From: Corella eumyota | Lineage: Eukaryota > Chordata > Ascidiacea > Phlebobranchia > Corellidae | Assembly: GCA_963082875.1 (NCBI GenBank) | Contig: OY720103.1 | Span: forward strand, 6,820,001 to 6,884,000 | Reading direction: 5' to 3' | DNA length: 64,000 nt | Part shown: positions 46,395 through 57,300 of the stretch, in pieces | Position numbering within the stretch: position 1 is the stretch's first letter | How the letters are laid out: every line of letters begins with the position of its first letter | Notes under the pieces: model-generated | Told to the model about the DNA's origin: nothing | The model's input: only the letters and a program-made list of their open reading frames with translations | Database searches by the model: none | Translations under genes and position numbers: made by a program

Positions 46395-46841
46395 AGCTCA
46401 ATATGTTTTTAATAATATATTAGTTAAGTTTTTTTTTAAATTAATTTTTAAGTTTTTATAAAAAATTGTTTCTTTTTTTTAAGTTATTATGTGAAATTGT
46501 TTCTTTTTTTGAATTGTTTTAATAAATGATTGTTTTGTTTCAACTTGTGTTATAGGTTTTTGAGTAGTAAATTAGTGTCAGAGTTACATTAAGTTATTTT
46601 TAAACTTGGACTTAGCCGACAGTAACCGGTAAAGTACCTTAGAGAAAACAACGTTCCGTTGAGTAACCAGTAAAGTACCTTAGATAAAACAACGTTTCGT
46701 TCACAAAACGAGAAAGGCGTTGCGTAGGAGAGTTACGTACAAGCTACGAGTAAATTTGGGAGGTACGTAGTGTTTATCAGTTTTGTCTGGGTACGGACAG
46801 TTAACGTGAACCAATATTTTTTCTGAAAATACGAAAACAAG

Positions 46842-46932
46842 ATGTGAAAATTTAATGCAAGAAAGTAAAGAAAAAGGTACTTCAGTAATTGCATACGCAG
46901 ATTTTGAAAGTTTGGGCTATAGTAGTGAATGA
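46842..46932 (+). CDS. Last exon of the unnamed host gene
   Basis: After AAAACAAG the frame that continues exon 39834-40164 reads CENLMQESKEKGTSVIAYAD, then FESLGYSSE and TGA. It extends the helical, charged tail of the previous exon (EYLQQ-CENLMQ). If the Merlin element (40185-46812) and one copy of its 8-bp duplication are subtracted, the intron is only about 41 nt. The following AT-rich 200 bp with AATAAA-type signals (about 47160) would serve as 3' UTR. Confidence 0.5.
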
Positions 46933-47224
46933 ATTTAATATTGAGTATATCATTCTAAGGAAAAATATTTCAGTTTATTTAATCGTGTTCGAGTTACCTG
47001 ATTCCTTTAGAAAACATTTGTTCAGCATAACTAACGATTTTTAAGGTAAATAAGGCAACAATTTATGGATTTGTTCTTATTTGGAAAGGTGGATTAATCT
47101 TTTATTGTATTATTTGTCAAGTTTATTTTAATTATTTTTAAATTCCAATAGTTGTAAATAATAAATAAATTATTTTATGATGTAAATTTGATAACAAAGA
47201 AATGTGAAAGTAAAATTATGTTTT
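46933..47224. other. AT-rich 3' flank of the unnamed gene
   Basis: No coding-like frame. AATAAATAAATTATTT near 47160 could serve polyadenylation of the gene ending at 46932. Confidence 0.4.
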
Positions 47225-48650
47225 TAATTGTTTAAACAATCAATCGGACAGAGTACCATCGTCACTTACTTCAGTGTATTGTTTATGTAGTAATTTTTAT
47301 AGTAATTCTGCCTGATAAAATTAACTATCTCAATTACAAACCGAGGTCTGTCGATTTAACAGTTTGTAAATAAAAGCCTCAGAATTACAAATGTTCGTGT
47401 TAAATTATTTTTAAATTATTAGATCAGTCGGTAGAGCATTGAACTTCTAATCCAACGGCCAAGGGTTCAAATCCCATACCGAGCGATGTTGTTTTTAAAA
47501 AATGTGTTAATTTTTGATTACTTTTAAAATTTTAGACGATGTTGTGTTGTTTTACTTATATCGCCATAAAAAATCATTTGCGCTTGTTTTATTTAAAGAA
47601 ATTACCAATATTTACCACAAAAATTTAAATGTGCATCTATCTTTATTTACATATGATTATTTAAATTAGATAAATTGTGTAATATTATTTGTATTACGTA
47701 ATTTAAAATTAAAATAACTTTTACTGCGTACTCGTCAATCCCAATAAATATTATGCTGTAACCTAACAAACAGGCCATTAGTTAGCCATTAATCGCTTGG
47801 AAGCGAAAAAAAGGCGATCAATTTAATGCTTTTAAGTGGGTGGAAGATACGCTCCGTCTGCTTGGGTATTGCATTAACGCTTAAAGCTTTAATGGAAAAT
47901 TTCAAATATTTTAAAATACAACCCTAAACCAAATCTTTATTTAATCAATAAAACTTTTTTTAAAAAAGTAATAGTTGATTCAATTTTTTTGTAGTTTATG
48001 CTCAATCTGGAACGGTCAACTACACGAGCTGGACATAGAGAAGCAACTATTTTTTTGCAGTTTTAGGTATTATAGGTTCAAACTACTCGATAATTTAGCT
48101 GCTGATTTAGTGCTGTTAACAGGATCAAAACGGCGACCTTAGTATTGTAAGAAAGTGTTTTACCACTACACCACACTGTCGTATCAAAAACAACCCGCTT
48201 AAACATCTCCTTAAAGACCTAAAGTAAACCAAAAGCGACTATTGAGTTGCTCTAGTACCCGCTTTAAGCGTTAATCCAATACTCCAGCAGATAGTGCATT
48301 TTCCAACTCGCTTGAACGCAGTCAATGGCTCCACCTAACTAATCGGGTGAAACACACATAACATATAAAATTTTTAATTTATCACGTACATTGGTATTTA
48401 AATTATTCAATTTAAATGAAATAAAATAATAATATTCACATTCTTTTTCTTATTAATCAGATAAATTTTAAAATTTACTTTATAAATATATATATATATA
48501 GAAAATCTTAAAACAATATTGCAGAAAAAGGACAATCGCATTGTAATTTTAAATTTTATTTTATCGGTCAATACTAAGATGTTTTCAATTATTAATTTTT
48601 CTTTTGTCTTTGCTTAATAAAAAAGTGTTCAATTCAGAATACAGTTTAAA
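47225..48650. repeat. Segmental duplicate 2 of the tRNA-Lys region
   Basis: Matches 32736-32960, then 34260-34289 plus 37193-38430, in order and orientation, with substitutions and small indels throughout. It lacks both the AT-rich repeat element (33020-34160) and hAT-2. Its own foldback element (47780-48340) retains the centre with SINE head. Confidence 0.85.
47421..47485 (+). pseudogene. tRNA-Lys-derived pseudogene (uninterrupted, anticodon loop changed)
   Basis: TCAGTCGGTAGAGC D-arm, then loop CTTCTAA (TCT in place of TTT), TCCAACGGCCAAGGGTTCAA and ATCCC with a good box B, then ATACCGAGCG. The 5' acceptor strand and the start of the D-arm are absent (AGATCAG in place of TTAGCTCAG), and the anticodon stem is mispaired (TTGAA/TCCAA). 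It shows the uninterrupted T-loop corresponding to the hAT-2 insertion site. Confidence 0.8.
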
Positions 48651-48651
48651 A

Positions 48652-49825
48652 TAGTATAGGGAGTTGGGTCAGAAGGTTGACAGAAAGAACCAGCAATGTA
48701 TTAAAATACTTAACCAAATTCCTAGGTAAAACCTTATTTAAATAGAATTCTGGCTAACATACTTTATTGATAACAATATATATACAAAAATGGGGCGATA
48801 ATATTACATTACGCTAAATAATTTCTAACTAACATCATTATCATATAAAATTCTTTCTCCACAATCACAATTATTAAAAATACAACACACTCACAACTTC
48901 TCCTTCCACGTAAAGCGACACATTAATCAAATGGTACATAATAGACACGAACTAAATTATTCTACGATGCAAAAATAAATAATATACTGGGTTAAATAAT
49001 ACAAAACTATATTACATGGGTTTCACTGTAATAAAAATAAATGGTAATTCTATATCAAATTAATAAATTCTAACAAGAATCAGGAAAAAATATGTTCAGC
49101 AAAAATTTGACGCATACATAAAAAATACTCGTCCCCATTGTTATTGTTTTTTTAAAGGTTTTTACTATATGGTAAAAACTAAACAACAACAGGAAATGTT
49201 ATCGAGATATAACCTTAATCCAAAATTGAGGGCGATAAAATGTACATACATAGCGTCTATACAATGTTTAACTATTTCAATATAATGACGATATAAATTT
49301 GGTAATTCTAATTACCTTATGGGTGATTAGATCTGTCCTTGAATAAAAAGGTATTTTTTTAGTTTTCATACCCTTTTGAGTAACCAATACATATAAATAT
49401 TGTTCCTCTGTAATTCTTTTATTGTTAAAAAAATTGTACGGCTTTTAACCGCATAGGATGGCAGCGAGTTTGCACAGTTATTTGGGTTCACAGAACGAAA
49501 GCTATTATTTTGCCTGAGAAAGGGTTCTCACGTATTCTTTTTTGTACTTCATATTAGGTTATTTCTAGTTGATAGTGTTAATTGATACCCCCATTACATC
49601 ACGACTGTCAATACAGGTGATTTTTGCCAAAAATTTTTTTTTTTTTTTTTTTTTTTTACATCACGACTGTCAATAATTTTTTTTTTTACATCACGACTGA
49701 AAATTACATCACGACTGTCAATACAGGTGATTTTTGCCATTATTTGTGAACCAGCACCACAGCTGTTTTGAGGCTAAGAAAGCCTATGCAGCGTAATTGA
49801 TCGCGATGCTAAGTGCTTTTCCTAC
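48652..49825. mobile_element. ~1.17-kb insertion relative to the paralogous segment
   Basis: Copy 1 reads ACAGTTTAAAAT then GGCAAGGCTCC (38411-38434). Copy 2 has the same left side at 48640 and resumes AGCAAGGCTCC at about 49827. The interval starts TAGTATAGGGAGTTGGGTCA and ends TGCTTTTCCTACAAT. It has no recognisable gene, and the ends show only weak inverted similarity. It includes the repeated ACATCACGACTGTCAATA block. Confidence 0.6.
49595..49745. repeat. Direct repeats of TACATCACGACTGTCAATA with poly-T
   Basis: TACATCACGACTGTCAATAC occurs at about 49595 and 49706 with shorter copies at about 49659 and 49689. The outer pair continue to CAGGTGATTTTTGCCA. A T run of about 25 lies between them. 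It looks like slippage or internal duplication at the end of the inserted element. Confidence 0.8.
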
Positions 49826-51349
49826 AATAGCAAGGCTCCAGTTTTGTTTCGTAAAAAATTAAGCTTTAATTTATATTACTATACAATGTATAAACGTTTC
49901 TTTCAATTTTCTGCTTGTTAATGTTTGAAATCCGCATAAGCTAACTTTTAATTTTATAAACAGACAGTTTTCGATGTTAATTTAAAATGGAATTGGTATT
50001 TATTTGCTAACAAGCTTTGGCGTATTTTTCCTCCCTATTTTAGCAACGAGTTCTAATGCTTTCAACTATAACTTGTTTATTGAATTTGCGGTTTATTTAA
50101 CAATTCTTTTTACATGGGAACTCTAACCTCGTTTTTCTGGTATGAAATGATTTTTTTAACAATTTATTTCCGCTTTTTATATAGTGCGAATGTTCGTTTT
50201 AAAAACAGTTTTTTGGCAATTTCGTTTTTCTGAACGGACGCCACCTAATAAACATGGATTCTGCTTCATAGAAATCTAAGCAATTTTTAAACTTACACGG
50301 ACTTGGTAATGCCTACCAAACCAATGATTTATCTAATATGTTTTGTTCTTAACAACAGTTCTTTAGGTACTTATTTTGTTTCGAAACGCATTAATTAAGA
50401 CCCATTGGAAGCATATTTTTATTATTTAAATTAACAAAAAACCAATAAAATCTAGTTACGCGAGGTAAAATATGTATATATAAGAATTTATTTTTGATGA
50501 AATAATAAACTCAAATGGCTCGGGCAGCGGCGATAATTAACTATGTATTTCCCTTTATTAAACCACCTGCCTGAACCCCCAAAAACAAAATATTTACGAA
50601 AGCACGAACAGATGGTAATTAATATTTAACAAAAACTGTCGATAAAACTATCTAAAATCATGAACAGAACAACATTTTTTATCAGCGATTTTTAGCCCTA
50701 CATAGAACAAACCAAGAAAGGATTTAAACCCAGACCAGCCCTCGACTCATTTAAAACTCAAACGTTAATCACCACCTGGCGGGCACAACAACATTTTGGA
50801 TATATAAACCCACAAATATTCTAAAAACATATAGTAGGAAAAATATATTATAAAATATGCGGTCAGAAGGCTGCGGCTAAAATAGGGGGAAAATTGATAT
50901 TTGAGAAACTGTAGATGCAGTAGAATAATTGCTACTATAGGTTACTTGTCATACCGGTCTCTACCCGGATGTCCATCCAAACCCTTGACCTAAAATATTC
51001 TGTTACTTATCTAATTTAAAAGCATTTTAGGTTTTCAAGACATTATAAAGTTTAAACTATCGACTAAATTTTTTTGTCAACTTTCTTACAAACTCAATTA
51101 ATATGAAACATATCATACTTTTTGCCTGTACATAAAATATATTTATTACCTTTTTTTGCAAAGTTGCTTATTATATAAACTTTAAAACAAACAAAAGGTT
51201 ACCAATAATACATATAAGAATATATTAAAATAAAAATTTAGCAAAACTAAACCTATATTATTTACTTGCATAATTGTATGTTTTATAATTTAAACCTATT
51301 AATTAGCACACATTTTTTTTAATATGGAAAAAAGTTTACATAAATGTAA
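49826..51349. other. Interval between the duplicate and PIPOX
   Basis: Ends with about 100 bp more of the segmental duplicate (to 49925), then AT-rich sequence without coding-like frames. A tRNA-like SINE head lies at 50711-50790. Confidence 0.5.
50711..50790 (-). repeat. tRNA-derived SINE head
   Basis: The minus strand reads GCCCGCCAGGTGGTGATTAA (box A-like) and, 30 bp on, CTGGTCTGGGTTTAAATCCT (box B-like GGTTTAAATCC). The acceptor ends do not pair. A single copy in the window, so family status is inferred from the promoter pattern only. Confidence 0.4.
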
Positions 51350-54300
51350 TTATAATAAAGATTTATTTTTATTAATTCTAGTTAAAGAGAAATTCTTAGT
51401 CCAATATTTGTTATGTTTATTTAAAGCCAAATCGCTAAGCATTTCGCCAATTATCGGGGCCATTTTAAATCCATGTCCTTTAACAAAAAAAAAGGTCATT
51501 TAAATTAATTATTAATTTTTTTATTGACTTGTTACTAAACTATCTTAAAATGGTTTATTTTAAAAAACACTGTGGTAATTATTTACTACAAATTTACAAA
51601 AACGACTAGAGCATGAAATGGTATTTAGTTATTTAACTATTTATTGTTATAATTACCTGAAAACCCGGCACCGAACACGACATTTTTGTATCTGGGATGA
51701 CGATCGATTATAAAATCGTCATCGTCGGTCATCTAAATGTTAAAGTTTTTTATTAAAATAAATTTATTGGAACTTGTGGCGGATTTTTATGTTAAATGGC
51801 ATTTAAAAAATAGGTAGAGTAAAAGGGTTAATAAATATGGTTTAAGTGTCGGTATAAAAGCATTTTCAATAAAAAGTTCATTTGGTGAAATTGTTTCTAG
51901 AAATATGTCAGTGATCTTGTGTATTAAAGCATTGTTATGTAATGTTAATACTGTTTTCCTTAATAGTCGTTATTTTTTAATAATTCAGTGAATGTGATTT
52001 AGCAAAAAACAGACTAAATACTAGACACCATAAATCATAAACATGAATTTAAATCAGTAAATGATAAAAGTTAAAAACAAAACTTTTGCTTACTTGATAA
52101 AAACACGTTTCTTTTGAAGAAACTACAGGAATTAAATCGGGATATCTTTCCTTTACAACTCTAGTTATCCGTAGTAAGTTTTGATTTACCTTTTGAGATT
52201 GAAGGAAAGTTACAGGTGACCCAATATCTTGGGATTTAACTTCTATTCCGTCATGCAAAGCAACCTAATTTAATAAAATGGTATTTATACAATATTGTTT
52301 TAGAAATTCTGCAGAGAACGCTTTTGGTGAAACTGTCACAAAAAGATAATTGAAAGGAAGTTTCTTAGTGACAAATGTGATTTAAATATTAAATATTTAT
52401 CCTTGTGAAAAAGATTTCACTTTACGGCTTAAATGTTTAGTAATACTTGTGAAAAATGGGCTTAAACAGTTTGGATATTTTTAACTATTATACCTTGGTA
52501 ATTAACCCGCTACTTGTTATATAGCTTTTTGGAAATTTATAGCGTTTATAACACTTTGCTCAAAAGCACTGCATGTGAGCAGATAAAGTTCAATATAGGA
52601 CTTTTTATAGTGATACTATGTGTTTTAGCCACTACACTTCAATGTCAGTTTTCTAAAATTTTAAAAATATTGCAGCGATTTTTATTAATTTACCTCCAGA
52701 AACCTTAAATTAAATCCCTGATTGCTTTTATGTTATAGCGACAGTTTAATAATACACAATATTTATACCGAAGTCATATTTTAAGCAACAAATAAATAAG
52801 TACACCAAAATCTTAACTTAAAACAATATTTAAAAAAAACCTTAACTAATCCAGCTTCATCAATAGATGGAACAGAATAAACCAAAGTTGAACTTCCCTC
52901 CCAACAGGATAATGGATAACCTGCGGCAGCAGAGTAAACTCTTTTGGTTTTCCCTTTCCAATATATAACTTCTAGTAATAAAATCTGTTGTAAAAATAAT
53001 CAGGCAATTAGTCACACACACATGCCTACATGTTGCTAGTAAAGCACCAATTATCAAAAAATAGTAATAGACATCAATCAAAAAATTATACACTTTACCT
53101 CCCCCATAAATTAGCTCTTTAAAAACCTGTCCTTAAAATCCCAAAAAAAGATTTTACAAAAAAAATCTATTTAAAATTTTTTTTTAAAAAACGTTTGAAA
53201 ATAGGTTTAAGAATTACTTTTTTTATTAATAATTATCTTATTCTTTAAATTTATTTGTTTAAAGGAAAAAAAATTTTAAATCGCCAAGATCTAAAATTGC
53301 TTTAAAACAATTTTTCTTTTTAAAACACATAAATGTGACTAATGCTAATGAAGTAGCTGCTATAAATTTAATCGTTCTGGTGTAGTGTTTATACCATTTG
53401 GCCTTAAAACAAAATGAATCAAAAATCCATTTATTATTAGGTAATTAAAACTTAATAATATCACAAACTGCATTCTAAAAATAAAATATATGGTAGTGTT
53501 ATATACCGTCATGGCAATAAAACGTGAATCAAGATAGTTCTTGGACTAACATGACACTATTAGCCATTGTTTCCAGAATTTACGAGCTCATCATGTTTAA
53601 CATAATGCACACTTCCACAGTCAATACCTTCATTGGAATTTCAATGTCAATTGACTTCAATAGAGAATTGGTCCAAGCCCCGCAAGTGATTATTATAGAT
53701 TTCGCCTCATAGCAACTGGTTTTCGTGTTGACAATTACATGGTTTTCATTCTGAGGTGAAATTGAAATGACCTTCTTGTTTTCTTCTAGTTTACCATTAT
53801 AAGACAAGAAAGATTTCTAAAAAAAATGATTGTTAAGGCCTCCAAAAAAGCAATATGGCTGGTTACACACTTTTTAATTTTTAATCGCAATTTTTACCAA
53901 CAACAAAAAAAATTACCAGAGAGTACATTTATCAGCTTAAAACCACTGCTGAAGTTGCTTTGGCAGTTTTGTATACTCTGAATAACATTGCCCATCAATT
54001 AATTTGTTAACAAGTTTTTTTCCTGGCAGAGGTATTTAGTGCCTTTTTAGGCTGTTATGTAATAAAAGCTGTAAATTAAAATTAGAGCCTTGAGGTCAAA
54101 CCGTTATGTCAACCCACCACAACAACAAAATAAAAAATATGAACAGCTCAAAACTGATAATAATCAAACAATTAAGGCAATGTCGGGTTACACTTAATAG
54201 AGGGTCTGTAAACGCGGGTACATATTCCTTTAGTGCATGTTTATTTTGCAAGGGGTAGAAAATAATTGATTGCTGGTGATGGTGTATGCAAATGAAACTT

Positions 54301-57300
54301 TATAATAAAAAAAACTGTGTCCAAACATAAATCTGCTTAAATTAAGTAAAACCATGGCAATGTGACCAAATGAATATGATTTTGGAATTGATTGCATACA
54401 CAAACAACATGTGATTGCAACAGCAAAATTATATAACAATTAATTCTAAATCAGAGCTAATTAAATCTGCAAATTCCCCACCTCGAAGATGCTGACTTTG
54501 TACCAAAAGAATTACAACAAGTGCGATATTACTAAAAAAATTAAAGAAAGAGGCACTGGGTCAGGTGCAAACAGAGCAGTTTATTTCCAGTAGTTAGGCA
54601 TAAAAGGATTAAGTATGGTGGACAAAATTTAAAATTTAGATCCGATTAAAAGAATGTCATAAGGAAAACATAATGTTGTCCCAAAACAAACCATATACTT
54701 TGCACCAAACTGTCAAATAATAACATATTGCGAAATTTAAAAGACAACATCAGGTAAAAAAAAGAAGCAACATGACAAACAATTTTTTAGATATTTGGTC
54801 CAAAAGATCTTAAACGAACACATCAGGTAAAACCGAGTATTTTTATATATTCATAAAAAATATATATTAAGGGTACTGCTTTTAAATTTCTTTCATATTT
54901 TGGTAAAATCGAACTCCAGTCTGTGATTGACAATTATGAAAAAATTTAAACCATATGGTTGCACCAACAATGCATGTAAGGTAGTTTATTACATCTAAAA
55001 AGTTTGTAGCAAATTCAAATTGAAAAAAATGTGTAATTGCAGTTTTTAGATATTAGAGTCTAATATAAATTAGACACTACATATATGGTAAAGAAAATTA
55101 CTGCATGAATCCAACCCCTAACAGCTTTACTAAAAGTATATTTGTTTGGATTTAAAATCTAATAAAAAACAATTTATTGCAATAGTTAAAAAATTACAAA
55201 AATAAACCAAAAACAATCATTGAATGATCTAAAAAAAATTTTATATTGTAAAGATTTTGCTAACGACAAAAAAATCTGGAACAAAATGCGGTTGGAATGC
55301 AAAACCATTACCTTGCAAAAATTGTTACAAAATTGTTTTAAGTTTGTTTTTAGTCTTGAGTTATTTTATATCTAATATTTTTAACTACATTTATTTTATT
55401 GCTTTTTTTTATAGGATAACGCAAGCCCCCCTGTTATTAACGGGTGATACGTACTCAGGCTATACATTAATTGTAAATAAAGTCATTATTTTTTTCTATT
55501 TTTTAAACAAATAAATAATGTATATATGGACCAAAATCTGTTTACAAATACATATGTTTTTCAAGATTTGTAGTATTGAATTATTGTGTTGTTGACATCT
55601 TTTTTTGTCAGCTGCTTTTTTTACCCATTATCGCAACTAAGAAGGTAAGATAAGAGGGGTAGCTTTAATGTAAAATTGAATTTTTATTATTTGACATATT
55701 CTTTTAAAATTATTGTCATGGCGATTACCCTTCATAACATGCCAGCATATGCTTTTTTGTTACGAAAAACGGCTTGTAAATTAATCATGGTCTTGTTTTA
55801 AACATAAATATGTAAATTTTTTTTTTATAAATTATAAACATAACAAATAAAACAATATATTTTAATAACAAAATTTATTTAATCATACTTTTTGTTAGTT
55901 AAAATAATGCATGCACACTTATTAGTCGTATGCTAAGTTGTGTTCGCCTGACTTTTTGGTACATTTGTGCACTTAATTTGTATTAAAATTTATTTACAAT
56001 ACACTGTACCATACGTAAGTACTTACGGCATATTACCACTGTTTAGATGATATGAAAAATATTACGTGTTTCATTTAAGTATTGTTATTTATTCCGTTTT
56101 ATTTACATGCAAGACTGATTTTTCTATCATTTTGTGTTACTTAAAGTTTTTTAGTTTTGACCTTTCTATTTAAATAAGGGTTTATGTTTAATATGCTATT
56201 TGAACAAGGGTTTACGTTTGATAAATCATTTAAGTTAACAATGGTAGCAGAGAATGGTTAGTTGCTAATTGGATTTTGAAATGGCAACTGTTAGTAAAAA
56301 AGCGCCTTCAAAGTTTGGAGAGAATGTCTCATATAAATTATGGAGGATAAAGATTGACATGTGGCAACTTGTCACATCAGTTGACAAGAAGGAACAAGCC
56401 ATTATTGTTCATCTAGAAGCTCTGGGAGGAAATGTTAGAGCTGAAAATGCAGTTTCTGAATTAGGAAGTGAAGTCCTTCATAGTAATGATGAAATGACCA
56501 AGTTGTTAGTAAAGTTAGACTTAGCATTCAAAAAAAAAAAAAAAAAAAAAACAACTTTAAAAAAGGTGAAGGCATGTCAATGTCAGATTATATTCTGGAA
56601 TATGAACATTTGTATCATGGGATGTCCGTTTATGATAAGAAACTACCTAATGCAATATTAGGTTTTAAGCTGATAGATCATGCTGGTCTTTCTGATACTT
56701 AACAACAGTTAGTTCCCATCATGGGCAGTGACTAGAAATTTTCTAGTTTAAAATCTGCTAAGAATTTTTAAAAAGGTTACTGAGTCCACTTCATGTATTA
56801 ATATCAAAAAAGTATTTTTGTCAAAATAATCAGAAAATTCTCATAAAAACAAAAAACTGGGTAATACAGTAATTCAAACTTCAATTCCAAAAGAAAGCTA
56901 AATAAATTAAATAAATTTGGAAATGTTACCAGATGCATGATTTGTAATTCCAAAATGCATTAGGCTGCAAAGTGTCCCCATCGATTTTGTGACGGAGCAG
57001 TTAACATTGTAACAGGCCCAGCTAAGTCTGAAGTTGTAGATGTTGTTTTTATGAAAGACAACATTAAATCAGAAATTTTTGTTACTGAGGTCATGGGATC
57101 AGCTGTAATTGACACAGCCTGTACAAAAACAGTATATGAAAAAAAGTGGTATAACAACTATGTCAAAGGACTTAATTTTTATTATAAAAGCAGTGTAAAA
57201 AGTAGCCTAAGCAAAACAAGCTGTCGATTTGAAGATGGAAAAGGAATATTTTTGTTCATGAAAGCAAGAGTACCAGCTTTAGTAAGAGAAAATATTTGTT

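Larger units (their letters stand above)
40185..46812 (+). mobile_element. Merlin DNA transposon with 8-bp TSD, host of a nested hAT
   Basis: Left end GGTTAACTGTTCGTAACTC; right end, on the other strand, GGTTCACGTTAACTGTCCGT, which matches with a 6-nt extra (CACGTT). Both are flanked by AATATTTT (40177-40184 and 46813-46820). The transposase is of the IS1595/Merlin type (44662-46394). Without the nested hAT (40623-44330) and its duplicate the element is about 2.9 kb. It carries palindromic telomere-like repeats near 40506 and 44331-44575. Confidence 0.85.

Noticed and set aside
47421-47485. Functional tRNA-Arg(TCT)
   Set aside because: The 5' acceptor strand is missing and the anticodon stem is mispaired; it is better read as a pseudogene copy of the tRNA-Lys at 34229.
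54230-55514. Short frames in PIPOX intron 3 as nested genes
   Set aside because: AT-rich, no recognisable domains, no consistent exon structure.
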